From: Lentzea cavernae
GTDB taxonomy: Bacteria; Actinomycetota; Actinomycetes; Mycobacteriales; Pseudonocardiaceae
Direction of reading: 5' to 3'
DNA length: 64,000 nt
Assembly: GCF_014653695.1 (NCBI RefSeq)
Contig: NZ_BNAR01000015.1
Coordinates: 123,694-187,693, forward strand
Shown piece after piece: positions 35,193-43,631 of this stretch. A program made the position numbers and the translations under genes. Each line of letters opens with the position of its first letter. Positions within the stretch are counted from its first letter, which is position 1. The notes beneath the pieces are model-generated. The model made no database searches, was not told the DNA's origin, and saw nothing but the letters and a program-made list of their open reading frames with translations.

Positions 35193-35203
35193 GCCCTGAA
35201 GCA

Positions 35204-36847
35204 CTAATGCGGCTGCGGTCCGAGCCGGATCGCCAGCAGCTGGCGCCGCACCACCTTGCCCGTGGCGTTGCGCGGCAGCTGCGGCACGACGACGACCTCC
35301 CGCGGGACCTTGTGCCGCGCGAGCCGGGTGCGCACGAACTCCCGCAGCTCCCGCACGTCGATCCGCGTCCCCGCCACCGGCACCACGAACGCGCGCAACC
35401 GTTGTCCGTACTCGGGATCCGGTACGCCGAGCACCGCCGCGTCGCGCACCCGGTAGTGCGTCATGAGCAGGTTCTCGACCTCGACCGGGTACACGTTCTC
35501 GCCGCCGGACACGATCATGTCGTCCTCGCGGCCGTCGAAGTACAGCCGGCCGCTGGGGTCGAAGTGCCCGAGGTCGCCGGTCGCGACGAGCCCGTCGATG
35601 GAGTCCTTCTGCGTGCCGTCGGTGTAGAGGTCGACGGTGAGCGAGCCGCGCACGTAGATGCGGCCCGTGACGAACGACCGCGTGATGCGGTTGCCGTTCT
35701 CGTCGTAGATGCGCACGACGCAGTTGTGCGGGGGCAGGCCGACGCTGGACGGCGCGGCCGCCAGGTCCTCCGGTGTGGCGACGGTGGCGACGGCGACTTC
35801 CGTTGAGCCGTAGAGGTTGTAGAGCACCGGGCCGAGCACGGCCTGGGTGCGCTGGACGAGGTCCGTCGAGATCGGCGCGCCGGAGGAGAACACGACGTCC
35901 AGGTGCGACAGGTCGAACGAGCCGATCACGTGGCGGTCGAGCTCCATGATCCGCTGCAGCATCGTCGGCACCAGGACGAGCGTCGTGCACCGCTGGCCCT
36001 GCACCGACCACAGCGTCTTGCGGGGGTCGAACCGGCGGTGCAGCACCGCGCGGGAGCCGAGCGACATCGCGAGCGTCAGGTGCGAGTAGCCCACGGAGTG
36101 GAAGATCGGCGCCGCGATGAACGTCGACTCGCCCGAGCGCATCGGGATGCGGTCGAGGAAGTCGGACGCGGTCAGCACCGACTTGATCTCACGCGCCGTG
36201 CCCTTGGGCGTGCCGGTCGTGCCGGACGTCAGCTGGATCACGACACCCGGTTCGCGCGGCGGCTGCAGTTCGCCGCGCGGCGCCTTGGCCACGAGCTGGT
36301 CGAGTGTCGGCGTGCGACGGTCGAGGCCGTCGCGCGACCACGAGAGCCAGCGCGGGATCGACGGCGGCAACTGGTGGAACAGAGGGGTGAACTCCTCGTC
36401 GTGGATGACGAGCGACGCGCGTTCGCGTTGCAGCAGGTCCATGACGACCGGGGCACCGAACCCGGTGTTCACCAGCAGCACCCGCACGCCGAGCTTCGCG
36501 CACGCCAGCAGCGACTCGACCATGCCGCGGTGGTTGCGGCACATCAGCGCGACGATGTGCGTGTGCTGGATCCCCAGCGCCCGCAGACCCTGGGCGATCG
36601 CGTTTGAACGTCTGTCCAACTGGCGGTAGGTGACCGAGCCGCGTTCGTCGACGATCGCGACGCCGTCGGGGTTCAGCCGGACGGACCGGCGCAGCGCCGT
36701 CACGTTCGGTCCCCAGACCTTGACCTCCTGCAACGCCTGCACGGACATCTTGATGTTCGTCAGACTGACCATGCCGGCTTCGGACAAGACACGGAGTGAG
36801 TGCACCCGGCCCATGGCGTCGCGAAACACCTTGCGCAACCCTGGCAT
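35204..36847 (-). CDS. AMP-binding acyl-CoA synthetase (fatty-acid--CoA ligase type)
   Basis: 547 residues, ANL superfamily. The AMP motif IQLTSGTTGTPKGTARE, YGSTEVAVATVA, the GDLGHFDPSGRLYFDGREDDMI hinge region and the C-terminal catalytic Lys in LPRNATGKVVRRQL are all present. It activates a carboxylate as acyl-AMP and then acyl-CoA; chain specificity cannot be read. ATG 36847 has GAGGAG upstream. A 22-bp palindrome 109 bp upstream is a likely operator. Confidence 0.9.
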   Translation of the reverse strand: MPGLRKVFRDAMGRVHSLRVLSEAGMVSLTNIKMSVQALQEVKVWGPNVTALRRSVRLNPDGVAIVDERGSVTYRQLDRRSNAIAQGLRALGIQHTHIVALMCRNHRGMVESLLACAKLGVRVLLVNTGFGAPVVMDLLQRERASLVIHDEEFTPLFHQLPPSIPRWLSWSRDGLDRRTPTLDQLVAKAPRGELQPPREPGVVIQLTSGTTGTPKGTAREIKSVLTASDFLDRIPMRSGESTFIAAPIFHSVGYSHLTLAMSLGSRAVLHRRFDPRKTLWSVQGQRCTTLVLVPTMLQRIMELDRHVIGSFDLSHLDVVFSSGAPISTDLVQRTQAVLGPVLYNLYGSTEVAVATVATPEDLAAAPSSVGLPPHNCVVRIYDENGNRITRSFVTGRIYVRGSLTVDLYTDGTQKDSIDGLVATGDLGHFDPSGRLYFDGREDDMIVSGGENVYPVEVENLLMTHYRVRDAAVLGVPDPEYGQRLRAFVVPVAGTRIDVRELREFVRTRLARHKVPREVVVVPQLPRNATGKVVRRQLLAIRLGPQPH

Positions 36848-36955
36848 CAACAGCTCCTCGCGCTGCAAGTCCCCGAGGTATTCGGACGGTAACCGTCTGC
36901 AAGGCTCAGGCCAAGCCTTGTTCCATGCGGAATTCGCATGACAACGGGACATTTG

Positions 36956-36977
36956 AACCTGTAAACGTTTTCAGGTT
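36956..36977. promoter_or_regulatory. 22-bp palindrome with AAACGTTT core
   Basis: AACCTG-T-AAACGTTT-T-CAGGTT is symmetric except for one pair. It lies 109 bp upstream of the acyl-CoA ligase start on the minus strand. A central CG inside A/T-rich half-sites resembles LacI- or TetR-family operators. Confidence 0.5.
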
Positions 36978-37023
36978 GCGTGCAACTTCGTGGTCAGCTT
37001 CTCACACTGCTGCGTTCGCAGGA

Positions 37024-37039
37024 GTCTGACCGGTCAGAC
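37024..37039. promoter_or_regulatory. 16-bp perfect palindrome GTCTGACCGGTCAGAC
   Basis: It spans the stop codon of the GntR gene. It could be a regulator-binding site for the downstream (minus-strand) ligase gene or a short hairpin; there is no run of T after it. Confidence 0.35.
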
Positions 37040-37732
37040 CAGGAAGCCGCGCAACAACGACGCCGTCCCGTCCAGGTGCTCGGCCATCGCCCGGCGGGCC
37101 GCGGCGGGGTCTCCGTCCAAAATGGAGGCGATGATGCGCTCGTGCTGGGCGTTGGAGTGCGCGAGGTTCGGTTCGAGCAGCGGGATGTGGTCCAGCAGCT
37201 CGTTCGCGCGCATCCGCGACTCGGCGACGGCGGCGGTCAGCGCCGCGGACCCGGTCGCCTCGGCGATCGCGAGGTGCAGCCGCGAGTCCTTGCGCCGGTA
37301 CTCCACGAGCGCCGAGGTCGAGGCCTCCTCCAGACGAGCGCGCAGCCCCCGTCGTTCGGCGGGACCCAGCGACCGTCCCGCCGCCGTCTCCGCGGCGCCG
37401 GTCTCCAGCACCCTGCGCAGCGTCAGCACGTCGTGGAGGTCGCCGAACTCCTTGCCGGGAGCCGACTTCGGGAGCACCTCGCGGACGAACGTGCCGCCGT
37501 AGCGCCCCCTTCGCGACTCGACGTAATGGTTCTCCTGCAACGACCTGATGGCCTCGCGCACGGTCACCCGGCTCACGCCGAGCCGGGTGGCCAGGTCCCG
37601 TTCGGACGGCAGCCTCTCCCCCGGCGCGACGACGCCGAGCCGGATGGACTGCATGAGCCGTTCGACGGTCTCCTCGAAGGCGTTGCCCGCCCGCACCGGG
37701 CGGAACAACGCCTCCTGCGCGTGCTCCACCAT
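37034..37732 (-). CDS. GntR-family regulator, FadR subfamily (FCD domain)
   Basis: 232 residues: winged helix (IRLGVVAPGERLPSERDLATRLGVSRVTVREAIRSL) and an all-helical FCD ligand domain (LHDVLTLRRVLETGAAETAA ... AHSNAQHERIIASILDGDP). Such regulators usually bind a carboxylate intermediate. It is the last gene of the minus-strand run with the SDR, aldehyde dehydrogenase, amidotransferase and GS-like genes, with no gap to the SDR stop (TAGATG), so it probably controls this set. Confidence 0.9.
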   Translation of the reverse strand: MVEHAQEALFRPVRAGNAFEETVERLMQSIRLGVVAPGERLPSERDLATRLGVSRVTVREAIRSLQENHYVESRRGRYGGTFVREVLPKSAPGKEFGDLHDVLTLRRVLETGAAETAAGRSLGPAERRGLRARLEEASTSALVEYRRKDSRLHLAIAEATGSAALTAAVAESRMRANELLDHIPLLEPNLAHSNAQHERIIASILDGDPAAARRAMAEHLDGTASLLRGFLV

Positions 37733-38500
37733 CTACAGCGGTGTCACGTACGCGCCGGCGATGCCGCCGTCCACGAGGAAGTTCGACGCCGTCATGAACG
37801 AGGAGTCGTCGGACGCGAGGAACGCGACCGCGGCGGCGATTTCCTCAGGTTCCGCGAACCGGCCGAGCGGTACGTGGACGAGCCTGCGCGCCGCGCGCTC
37901 CGGGTCCTTCGCGAACAGCTCCCGCAGCAGCGGGGTGTTGACCGGGCCGGGCGACAGGGCGTTGACGCGGATGCCCTCGCGGGCGAACTGCACGCCGAGC
38001 TCGCGCGACATCGCGAGCACGCCGCCCTTCGACGCGGTGTAGGAGATCTGCGACGTCGCCGCGCCCATCGTCGCGACGAACGACGCGGTGTTGATGATCG
38101 AGCCCTTGCCGTTGGCCTGCATGTGCGGGAGGGCGTACTTGCAACACAAATAAGCCGACGTGAGGTTCACCTTCTGGACGCGCTCCCACGCCTCGATGCC
38201 CGTCGTGAGGATCGAGTCGTCGTCGGGCGGCGAGATACCGGCGTTGTTGAACGCGACGTCCAGCTTGCCGTAAGTGTCCACAGTGGTCTGGAAGAGCGCC
38301 TTGACCTGTTCCTCGTCGGTCACGTCGACCTGGACGAACAGTCCGCCGACCTCGTCCGCGGCCGCCTTGCCGGTCGCGGGGTCGAGATCGGCGACGACGA
38401 CCTTCGCGCCCTCGCTCGCGAACCGGCGCGCGGTCGCGAGTCCGATGCCGCTGCCGCCACCCGTCACGACGGCCACGCGGCCCTCGAGTCGCTGCACCAT
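37733..38500 (-). CDS. Short-chain dehydrogenase/reductase
   Basis: 255 residues, classical SDR: TGGGSGIGLATA cofactor motif, VADLDP (acidic residue after beta-2, suggesting NAD preference), NNAG, catalytic Ser/Tyr-X3-Lys in ISYTASKGG, and a C-terminal VDGGIAGAYVTPL. Likely oxidises a hydroxyl or reduces a carbonyl intermediate of the neighbouring amine pathway; annotation tools will often call it 3-oxoacyl-ACP reductase. Confidence 0.9.
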   Translation of the reverse strand: MVQRLEGRVAVVTGGGSGIGLATARRFASEGAKVVVADLDPATGKAAADEVGGLFVQVDVTDEEQVKALFQTTVDTYGKLDVAFNNAGISPPDDDSILTTGIEAWERVQKVNLTSAYLCCKYALPHMQANGKGSIINTASFVATMGAATSQISYTASKGGVLAMSRELGVQFAREGIRVNALSPGPVNTPLLRELFAKDPERAARRLVHVPLGRFAEPEEIAAAVAFLASDDSSFMTASNFLVDGGIAGAYVTPL

Positions 38501-38528
38501 CTCTTGTTCTCCTCGTTGCTCGGGTAGC

Positions 38529-39881
38529 TCAGGTAGCGATGAAGACGTTCTTGACTTCGGTGAAGGCGTCGAGCGCGTCGGGCCCGAGCTCGCGACCGAG
38601 ACCCGACTGCTTCACGCCGCCGAACGGCGTCCAGTAGCGGACGGACGAGTGCGAGTTCACCGACAGGTTGCCGGCCTCCACGGCCCGCGAGACGCGGATC
38701 GCGCGGCCGACGTCGTTCGTCCAGATGGAACCGGACAGGCCGTACTCGGAGTCGTTCGCGATGCGGATCGCATCGGCCTCGTCGGTGAACGGCAGCACGA
38801 CGACGACCGGTCCGAAGATCTCCTCGGTGACCGTCGGGTGGTTCGCGGGCGGTGTGAGGACCGTCGGCGGGAACCAGAAACCGGAACCGTCCGGGGACGA
38901 GCCGCGGAACGCGACGTGGGAGTCGTCTGGGACGTAAGACGCGACCTTCCCGAGGTGCGCCGCGGTGATGAGCGGCCCCATCTCGGTGGCCTCGTCGCCG
39001 GGCTCGCCGACCTTGACGCCCTTGACCGCGGGCTCCAGCAGTTCCATGAACCTGTCGTAGACGCTCGCCTGCACGAGGATCCGCGAACGCGCGCAGCAGT
39101 CCTGCCCGGCGTTGTCGAACACCCCGTACGGCGCCGTGGCCGCCGCCTTCTCCAGGTCGGAGTCCGCGAAGACGATGTTGGCGGACTTGCCGCCCAGCTC
39201 CAGGGTCACCCGCTTCACCTGCTGCGCGCAGCCGGCCATGATCTGCTTGCCGACCTCGGTCGAGCCGGTGAAGACCACCTTGCGCACCAACGGGTGCGTG
39301 ACGAACCGGTTGCCGACGACGCTGCCCTTGCCCGGCAGCACCTGGAACACGCCCTCGGGGATGCCCGCCTCCAGCGCGAGCTCACCGAGCCGGATCGCGG
39401 TCAGCGGCGTGACCTCGGCGGGTTTGAGCACGACGGTGTTGCCCGCCGCGAGCGCCGGGGCGAACCCCCAGCCCGCGATGGGCATCGGGAAGTTCCACGG
39501 CACGATCACGCCGACGACGCCGAGCGGTTCGTGGAACGTGACGTCGAGCCCGCCCGCGACCGGGATCTGCTTGCCGAACAGGCGTTCCGGCGCGGCCGAG
39601 TAGTACTGCAGCACGTCGCGGACGTTGCCCGCCTCCCACCGGGCGTTGCCGATGGTGTGGCCGGAGTTCTCGACCTCCAGCAGGGCGAGCTCCTCGACGT
39701 GCGCGTCGACGACCTCCGCGAACTTGCGCAGCAGCCGGGCGCGATCTCCCGGGGCGACGTTGCGCCAGCTCTCGAACGCCTGCTGCGCCCGGCCGATCGC
39801 CGCGTCCGTGTCGCCGAGGGTGGTGTGCGGGACGGACCGCACGACCTTCTCGGTGGCCGGGTTGATGACGTCGAAGGTCAC
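38529..39881 (-). CDS. NAD(P)-dependent aldehyde dehydrogenase
   Basis: 450 residues. PWNFPMPIAGWGFAPALAAGNTVVLKP, FTGSTEVGK, ELGGKSANIVFADSD, and the catalytic Cys in NAGQDCCARSR, followed by EEIFGPVVVVLPF. The GTG start at 39881 has GGAGAGAAG upstream and overlaps the amidotransferase stop by 4 bp. In amine catabolic clusters it would oxidise a gamma-glutamylated aldehyde or a simple aminoaldehyde. Confidence 0.92.
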   Translation of the reverse strand: MTFDVINPATEKVVRSVPHTTLGDTDAAIGRAQQAFESWRNVAPGDRARLLRKFAEVVDAHVEELALLEVENSGHTIGNARWEAGNVRDVLQYYSAAPERLFGKQIPVAGGLDVTFHEPLGVVGVIVPWNFPMPIAGWGFAPALAAGNTVVLKPAEVTPLTAIRLGELALEAGIPEGVFQVLPGKGSVVGNRFVTHPLVRKVVFTGSTEVGKQIMAGCAQQVKRVTLELGGKSANIVFADSDLEKAAATAPYGVFDNAGQDCCARSRILVQASVYDRFMELLEPAVKGVKVGEPGDEATEMGPLITAAHLGKVASYVPDDSHVAFRGSSPDGSGFWFPPTVLTPPANHPTVTEEIFGPVVVVLPFTDEADAIRIANDSEYGLSGSIWTNDVGRAIRVSRAVEAGNLSVNSHSSVRYWTPFGGVKQSGLGRELGPDALDAFTEVKNVFIAT

Positions 39882-40570
39882 GCTTCTCTCCTCGCCGCGC
39901 TCACAAGAGCCTCGAACAGCCTCAGGTCTTCGATGTCCTGCTCGGGGTGCGACTGCACGCCGACGACGAACCGCGCCCCCTCCAGTTCGACGGCCTCGAC
40001 CGTGCCGTCCGGAGCCTGCGCGGTGACCCCGAGGCCGTCCGCGATCCGGTCCAGCGACTGGTGGTGATGACATTGAACGGTCGTCCGCCCGCCGAGGATC
40101 CCGTGCAGCGCGGTGCCTTCCGCGATGGCGATCTCGGTGTGCTCGAACACGGCGGGCGCCGGGTTGTGCCCCTCGACGTGCTGGTGCAGCGTGCCGCCCA
40201 GCGCCACGTTGAGGACCTGCATGCCCCGGCACACGCCGAGCACCGGCAGATCGAGCTTCAGCGCGGCCCCGACCAGTGCGAACTCGGTCTCGTCGCGGTC
40301 GCGCCGCGGCTCGCCGGTCTTCTCGTGCTTCTCGGCGCCGTAGGTCGCGGGGTCGATGTCCGCGCCGCCCGCGATCACCAGGGCGTCCAGGAACGCGATG
40401 GACTCGGCGTCCCAGGTGCCGACCGGCGGCAGCATGACGGGGTTGCCGCCCGCGCGGACCACGCAGTCGAGGTAGCCGCGGTAGAGCACCGCGGCCTCCA
40501 CGTCCCAGTGCCCGAAGCGCGTGCGCTCCAGGTACGTGCTGATGCCGACGAGGGGCTTAGAGGCGCTCAA
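39878..40570 (-). CDS. Gamma-glutamyl-gamma-aminobutyrate hydrolase-like class-I amidotransferase
   Basis: 230 residues, peptidase C26/PuuD-like: VIAGGADIDPATYG, nucleophile Cys114 in VLGVCRGMQVLNVALGG, and the His-Glu pair in GVQSHPEQD. PuuD-type enzymes remove the gamma-glutamyl group after the amine has been oxidised. The best start is TTG 40570, overlapping the GS-like gene's end by 14 bp; no ATG or GTG fits the conserved N-terminus PLVGISTYLE. Confidence 0.88.
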   Translation of the reverse strand: MSASKPLVGISTYLERTRFGHWDVEAAVLYRGYLDCVVRAGGNPVMLPPVGTWDAESIAFLDALVIAGGADIDPATYGAEKHEKTGEPRRDRDETEFALVGAALKLDLPVLGVCRGMQVLNVALGGTLHQHVEGHNPAPAVFEHTEIAIAEGTALHGILGGRTTVQCHHHQSLDRIADGLGVTAQAPDGTVEAVELEGARFVVGVQSHPEQDIEDLRLFEALVSAARREA

Positions 40571-41897
40571 ACCCGCGTACCTTCTCCCAGTCCGTGACCG
40601 CCGCGTCGAACGCGGTGAGCTCGACCTTCGCCGCGTTCAGGTAGTGGTCGACGACGTCCTGACCGAACGCCGAGCGCGCGATCTCGCTTCCCGCCAGCAG
40701 GTCCGCGGCCTCGCGCAGCGTCGTCGGCACCGTCGGCCGGTCGGACGCGTAGGCGTTGCCCACGAACTCGTCCTCCAGCTCCAGTTCCTGCTCGACGCCG
40801 TGCAGACCGGCCGCGATCAGCGCCGCCACCGCGAGGTACGGGTTCACGTCCCCGCCGGGGACCCGGTTCTCGAAGCGCAGGCCGTGGCCGTGACCGACGA
40901 CCCGCAGCGCGCACGTGCGGTTGTCCCGGCCCCACGCCACCGCCGTCGGCGCGAACGAGCCCTGCACGAAGCGCTTGTAGGAGTTGATGTTCGGGGCGAG
41001 GAAGTAGGTGAGCTCCCGCAGCCCGGCCAGCTGGCCCGCCAGGAAGTGCTTCATGAGCTTGGACATGCCGTGGCCCTCGGCGAAGACGGGGTCGCCGTCC
41101 TTGGAGCGCAACGACAGGTGGATGTGGCATGAGTTGCCCTCGCGTTCGTTGTACTTCGCCATGAACGTGAGCGCCTTGCCCTGCTGCGACGCGATCTCCT
41201 TGGAACCGTTCTTGTAGATCGCGTGCTGGTCACACGTGCGCAGCGCCGTCGTGTACTTGAACGCGATCTCGTGCTGGCCGGGGTTGCACTCGCCCTTGGC
41301 CGACTCGACGACCATGCCCGCGCCCGTCATGCCGTTGCGGATGGACCGCAGCAACGGCTCTACGCGCGCGGTGCCGAGCAACGAGTAGTCGACGTTGTAC
41401 TGGTTGGACGGCGTGAGGTTGCGGTAGCCGGCGTTCCACGCCTGCTCGTAGGTGTCGTCGAAGAGGATGAACTCGAGCTCGGTGCCGACGTACGCGTCGA
41501 ACCCGAGCGCGGAGAGCCGGTCGAGCTGCTTGCGCAGGACCTGGCGCGGCGAGGCGACGACCGGGTCGCCGTTCTCCCAGACGACGTCGCACATCACGAG
41601 CGCGGTGCCCTCCTGCCACGGCACCCTGCGCAGGGTCTCGACGTCCGGCTTCATCACGAAGTCGCCGTACCCGCGCTCCCAGCTCGACATCTCGAAGCCG
41701 CTGACCGGGTTCATCTCCACGTCGACGGCCATCAGGTAGTTGCAGCCCTCCGCGGAATGGCCGAGGACCTCGTCGAGGAAGTACTGCGCGGCACACCGCT
41801 TGCCCTGCAGGCGGCCCTGCATGTCCACGATCGCGACCAGGACGGTGTCGATCTCACCGGCGTCCACGGCCTCGCGCAACTCCTCGACGGTCAGCAT
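40557..41897 (-). CDS. Glutamine-synthetase-like gamma-glutamyl-amine ligase (GlnA4/PuuA type)
   Basis: 446 residues. GS landmarks: VDMQGRLQGKR, GTELEFILF, AKGECNPGQHEIAFKYTTALRTCDQHAIYK (metal and ammonia region shifted from true GS), FMAKYNEREGNSCHIHLSL, and VENRVPGGD-like GLRFENRVPGGDVNPYLAVAA. With an aldehyde dehydrogenase, a C26 hydrolase and an ethanolamine-type permease beside it, ligation of glutamate to ethanolamine or a polyamine (as for Streptomyces GlnA4/GlnA3) is likelier than ammonia assimilation. Start ATG 41897 with GGAGG upstream. Confidence 0.88.
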   Translation of the reverse strand: MLTVEELREAVDAGEIDTVLVAIVDMQGRLQGKRCAAQYFLDEVLGHSAEGCNYLMAVDVEMNPVSGFEMSSWERGYGDFVMKPDVETLRRVPWQEGTALVMCDVVWENGDPVVASPRQVLRKQLDRLSALGFDAYVGTELEFILFDDTYEQAWNAGYRNLTPSNQYNVDYSLLGTARVEPLLRSIRNGMTGAGMVVESAKGECNPGQHEIAFKYTTALRTCDQHAIYKNGSKEIASQQGKALTFMAKYNEREGNSCHIHLSLRSKDGDPVFAEGHGMSKLMKHFLAGQLAGLRELTYFLAPNINSYKRFVQGSFAPTAVAWGRDNRTCALRVVGHGHGLRFENRVPGGDVNPYLAVAALIAAGLHGVEQELELEDEFVGNAYASDRPTVPTTLREAADLLAGSEIARSAFGQDVVDHYLNAAKVELTAFDAAVTDWEKVRGFERL

Positions 41898-42008
41898 CTC
41901 CGCGTTCCTCCAAAGGTATGTCTGCGAGCCATTGGCGGGACCATCTTGACACCGCCTGGTGACGAGCGCCACCCTCAACCACTGCTTAAAGGACTATTAG
42001 GAGTCCAT

Positions 42009-43433
42009 ATGGCCAAGCACGTCGAGTACGAGAAGGTGAGCAGCGACTACCTGGAGCACCGACAGCTCAAAAGAGGCGCGGCGGGGTGGGTCCTGCTGGC
42101 CGGGCTGGGAGTCTCGTACGTGATCTCCGGCGACTTCGCCGGGTGGAACTTCGGCCTCGCCCAGGGCGGCTGGGGCGGGTTGCTGATCGCCACGATCCTG
42201 ATGGCGACGATGTACACGTGCATGGTGTTCGGTCTCGCCGAACTGGCCTCGGCACTGCCCGTGGCAGGCGCCGGTTACGGTTTCGCGAGGCGCGCACTCG
42301 GCCCGTTGGGCGGGTACGCAACAGGTGTAGCCATCCTGATCGAGTACGCCATCGCTCCCGCGGCGATCTCGGTGTTCATCGGCGACTACGTCAAAGCACT
42401 CGGCCTGCTGGACGCCACGTGGCCCGTGTACCTCGCGTGCTACATCATCTTCGTCGGCATCCACCTCTACGGCGTCGGCGAGGCGCTGCGGGTGATGTTC
42501 GTGATCACCGGTGTAGCGGTCGTGGCCCTGGTCGTGTTCGTGGCGGGTATGATCCCGAAGTTCAACGCGGACAACCTCTTCACCGTCGGCGACGGCTCGT
42601 TCCTGCCGATGGGCGTGACGGGCGCGTGGGGCGCGATCGTGTTCGCGATCTGGTTCTTCCTCGCGGTGGAGGGTGTGCCACTCGCCGCCGAGGAGGCGCG
42701 GGATCCCAAGCGGGACATGCCTCGCGGCATCATCGGCGCGATGGTGGTGCTGCTGGTGTTCGCGGCGGCGATCCTCCTGGTCGCCCCCGGTGGCGCCGGC
42801 GCGAAGGCGCTGGAGGCGTCCGGAAACCCGTTGCCCGAGGCGGTGCGCGCGGCCTACGGCGGCGACACGTTCCTGGCGCAGCTGGTGAACTACGTCGGCC
42901 TGGCGGGTCTGGTCGCGTCGTTCTTCTCGATCATCTACGCCTACTCGCGGCAGCTGTTCGCGTTGTCGCGCGCGGGATATCTGCCCCGGTGGCTGTCGAA
43001 GACCGGCAAGCGCAAGACGCCCTACCTGGCGTTGATCGTGCCCGGCACCATCGGTTTCGTCCTGGCGACCACGATGAAGACGATCGACCCCGTGACCGGT
43101 GGCGCGCGGCTCATCAACATCGCGGTGTTCGGTGCGGCGCTGTCCTACGTGCTGATGATGGTGTCGCACATCGTTCTGCGCAAAACGGCGCCTGATCTGC
43201 CTCGTCCCTACCGGACTCCTGGCGGTGTGGTGACCACGGGCGTGGCTTTGGTCCTGGCCGTGGCCGCGGTCATCGCGACGTTCTTCGTCGACGAGATCGC
43301 GGCCGCCGTGACGGCGGGCATCGTGGTGATCGCCGTCGCGTACTACTGGTTCTACAGCCGGCACCACCTGGTCGCGAACGCTCCGGAGGAGGAGTTCGCG
43401 GCCATCGCGAAGGCGGAGGCCGAGCTCGACTGA
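42009..43433 (+). CDS. eat: APC-superfamily permease, ethanolamine permease type
   Basis: 474 residues, about 12 helices. LLAGLGVSYVISGDFAGWNFGLAQGGWGGL is the ethanolamine-permease version of the APC helix-1 region, followed by ELASALPVAGAGYGFARRALGP and EGVPLAAEEARDPKRDMPRG. It is divergent from the GS-like gene across about 110 bp and would bring in the amine that the minus-strand operon consumes. AGGAG eight bases before ATG. Confidence 0.88.
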   Translation: MAKHVEYEKVSSDYLEHRQLKRGAAGWVLLAGLGVSYVISGDFAGWNFGLAQGGWGGLLIATILMATMYTCMVFGLAELASALPVAGAGYGFARRALGPLGGYATGVAILIEYAIAPAAISVFIGDYVKALGLLDATWPVYLACYIIFVGIHLYGVGEALRVMFVITGVAVVALVVFVAGMIPKFNADNLFTVGDGSFLPMGVTGAWGAIVFAIWFFLAVEGVPLAAEEARDPKRDMPRGIIGAMVVLLVFAAAILLVAPGGAGAKALEASGNPLPEAVRAAYGGDTFLAQLVNYVGLAGLVASFFSIIYAYSRQLFALSRAGYLPRWLSKTGKRKTPYLALIVPGTIGFVLATTMKTIDPVTGGARLINIAVFGAALSYVLMMVSHIVLRKTAPDLPRPYRTPGGVVTTGVALVLAVAAVIATFFVDEIAAAVTAGIVVIAVAYYWFYSRHHLVANAPEEEFAAIAKAEAELD

Positions 43434-43441
43434 GCAGGCGA

Positions 43442-43475
43442 GCGGCGGCACGGGCCTCGTCGGCCGTGCCGCCGC
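43442..43475 (+). terminator. Hairpin terminator after the permease gene
   Basis: Perfect 12-bp stem GCGGCGGCACGG / CCGTGCCGCCGC, 10-nt loop, starting 8 bp after the stop codon. Confidence 0.75.
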
Positions 43476-43523
43476 CCCCTAACGAGGTGGGGCATCCCCC
43501 TAACGGGTGACCTCAGCCCCTAG
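43475..43523 (+). promoter_or_regulatory. Three CCCCTA direct repeats at 21-bp spacing
   Basis: CCCCCTAACG at 43475-43484 and 43496-43505, then CCCCTAG at 43517-43523: exactly two helical turns apart, so all would face the same side of DNA. They lie 110-160 bp upstream of the IniB-like gene and could bind a response regulator or activator. Confidence 0.5.
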
Positions 43524-43631
43524 GGAGCCCGTCCGCCCGAGATCTAGGGTTCGCACCCGATGCCAGGGGGATGTTGATCTCACTACGGTTGCCGGCGACA
43601 TCCCCCGACGCGCCGTAGGAGCTCCACTTCC

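Noticed and set aside
37034..43433. Nitrogen-assimilation glutamine synthetase locus
   Set aside because: The ligase lacks the standard GS context and is surrounded by amine-catabolic genes and an ethanolamine-type permease.
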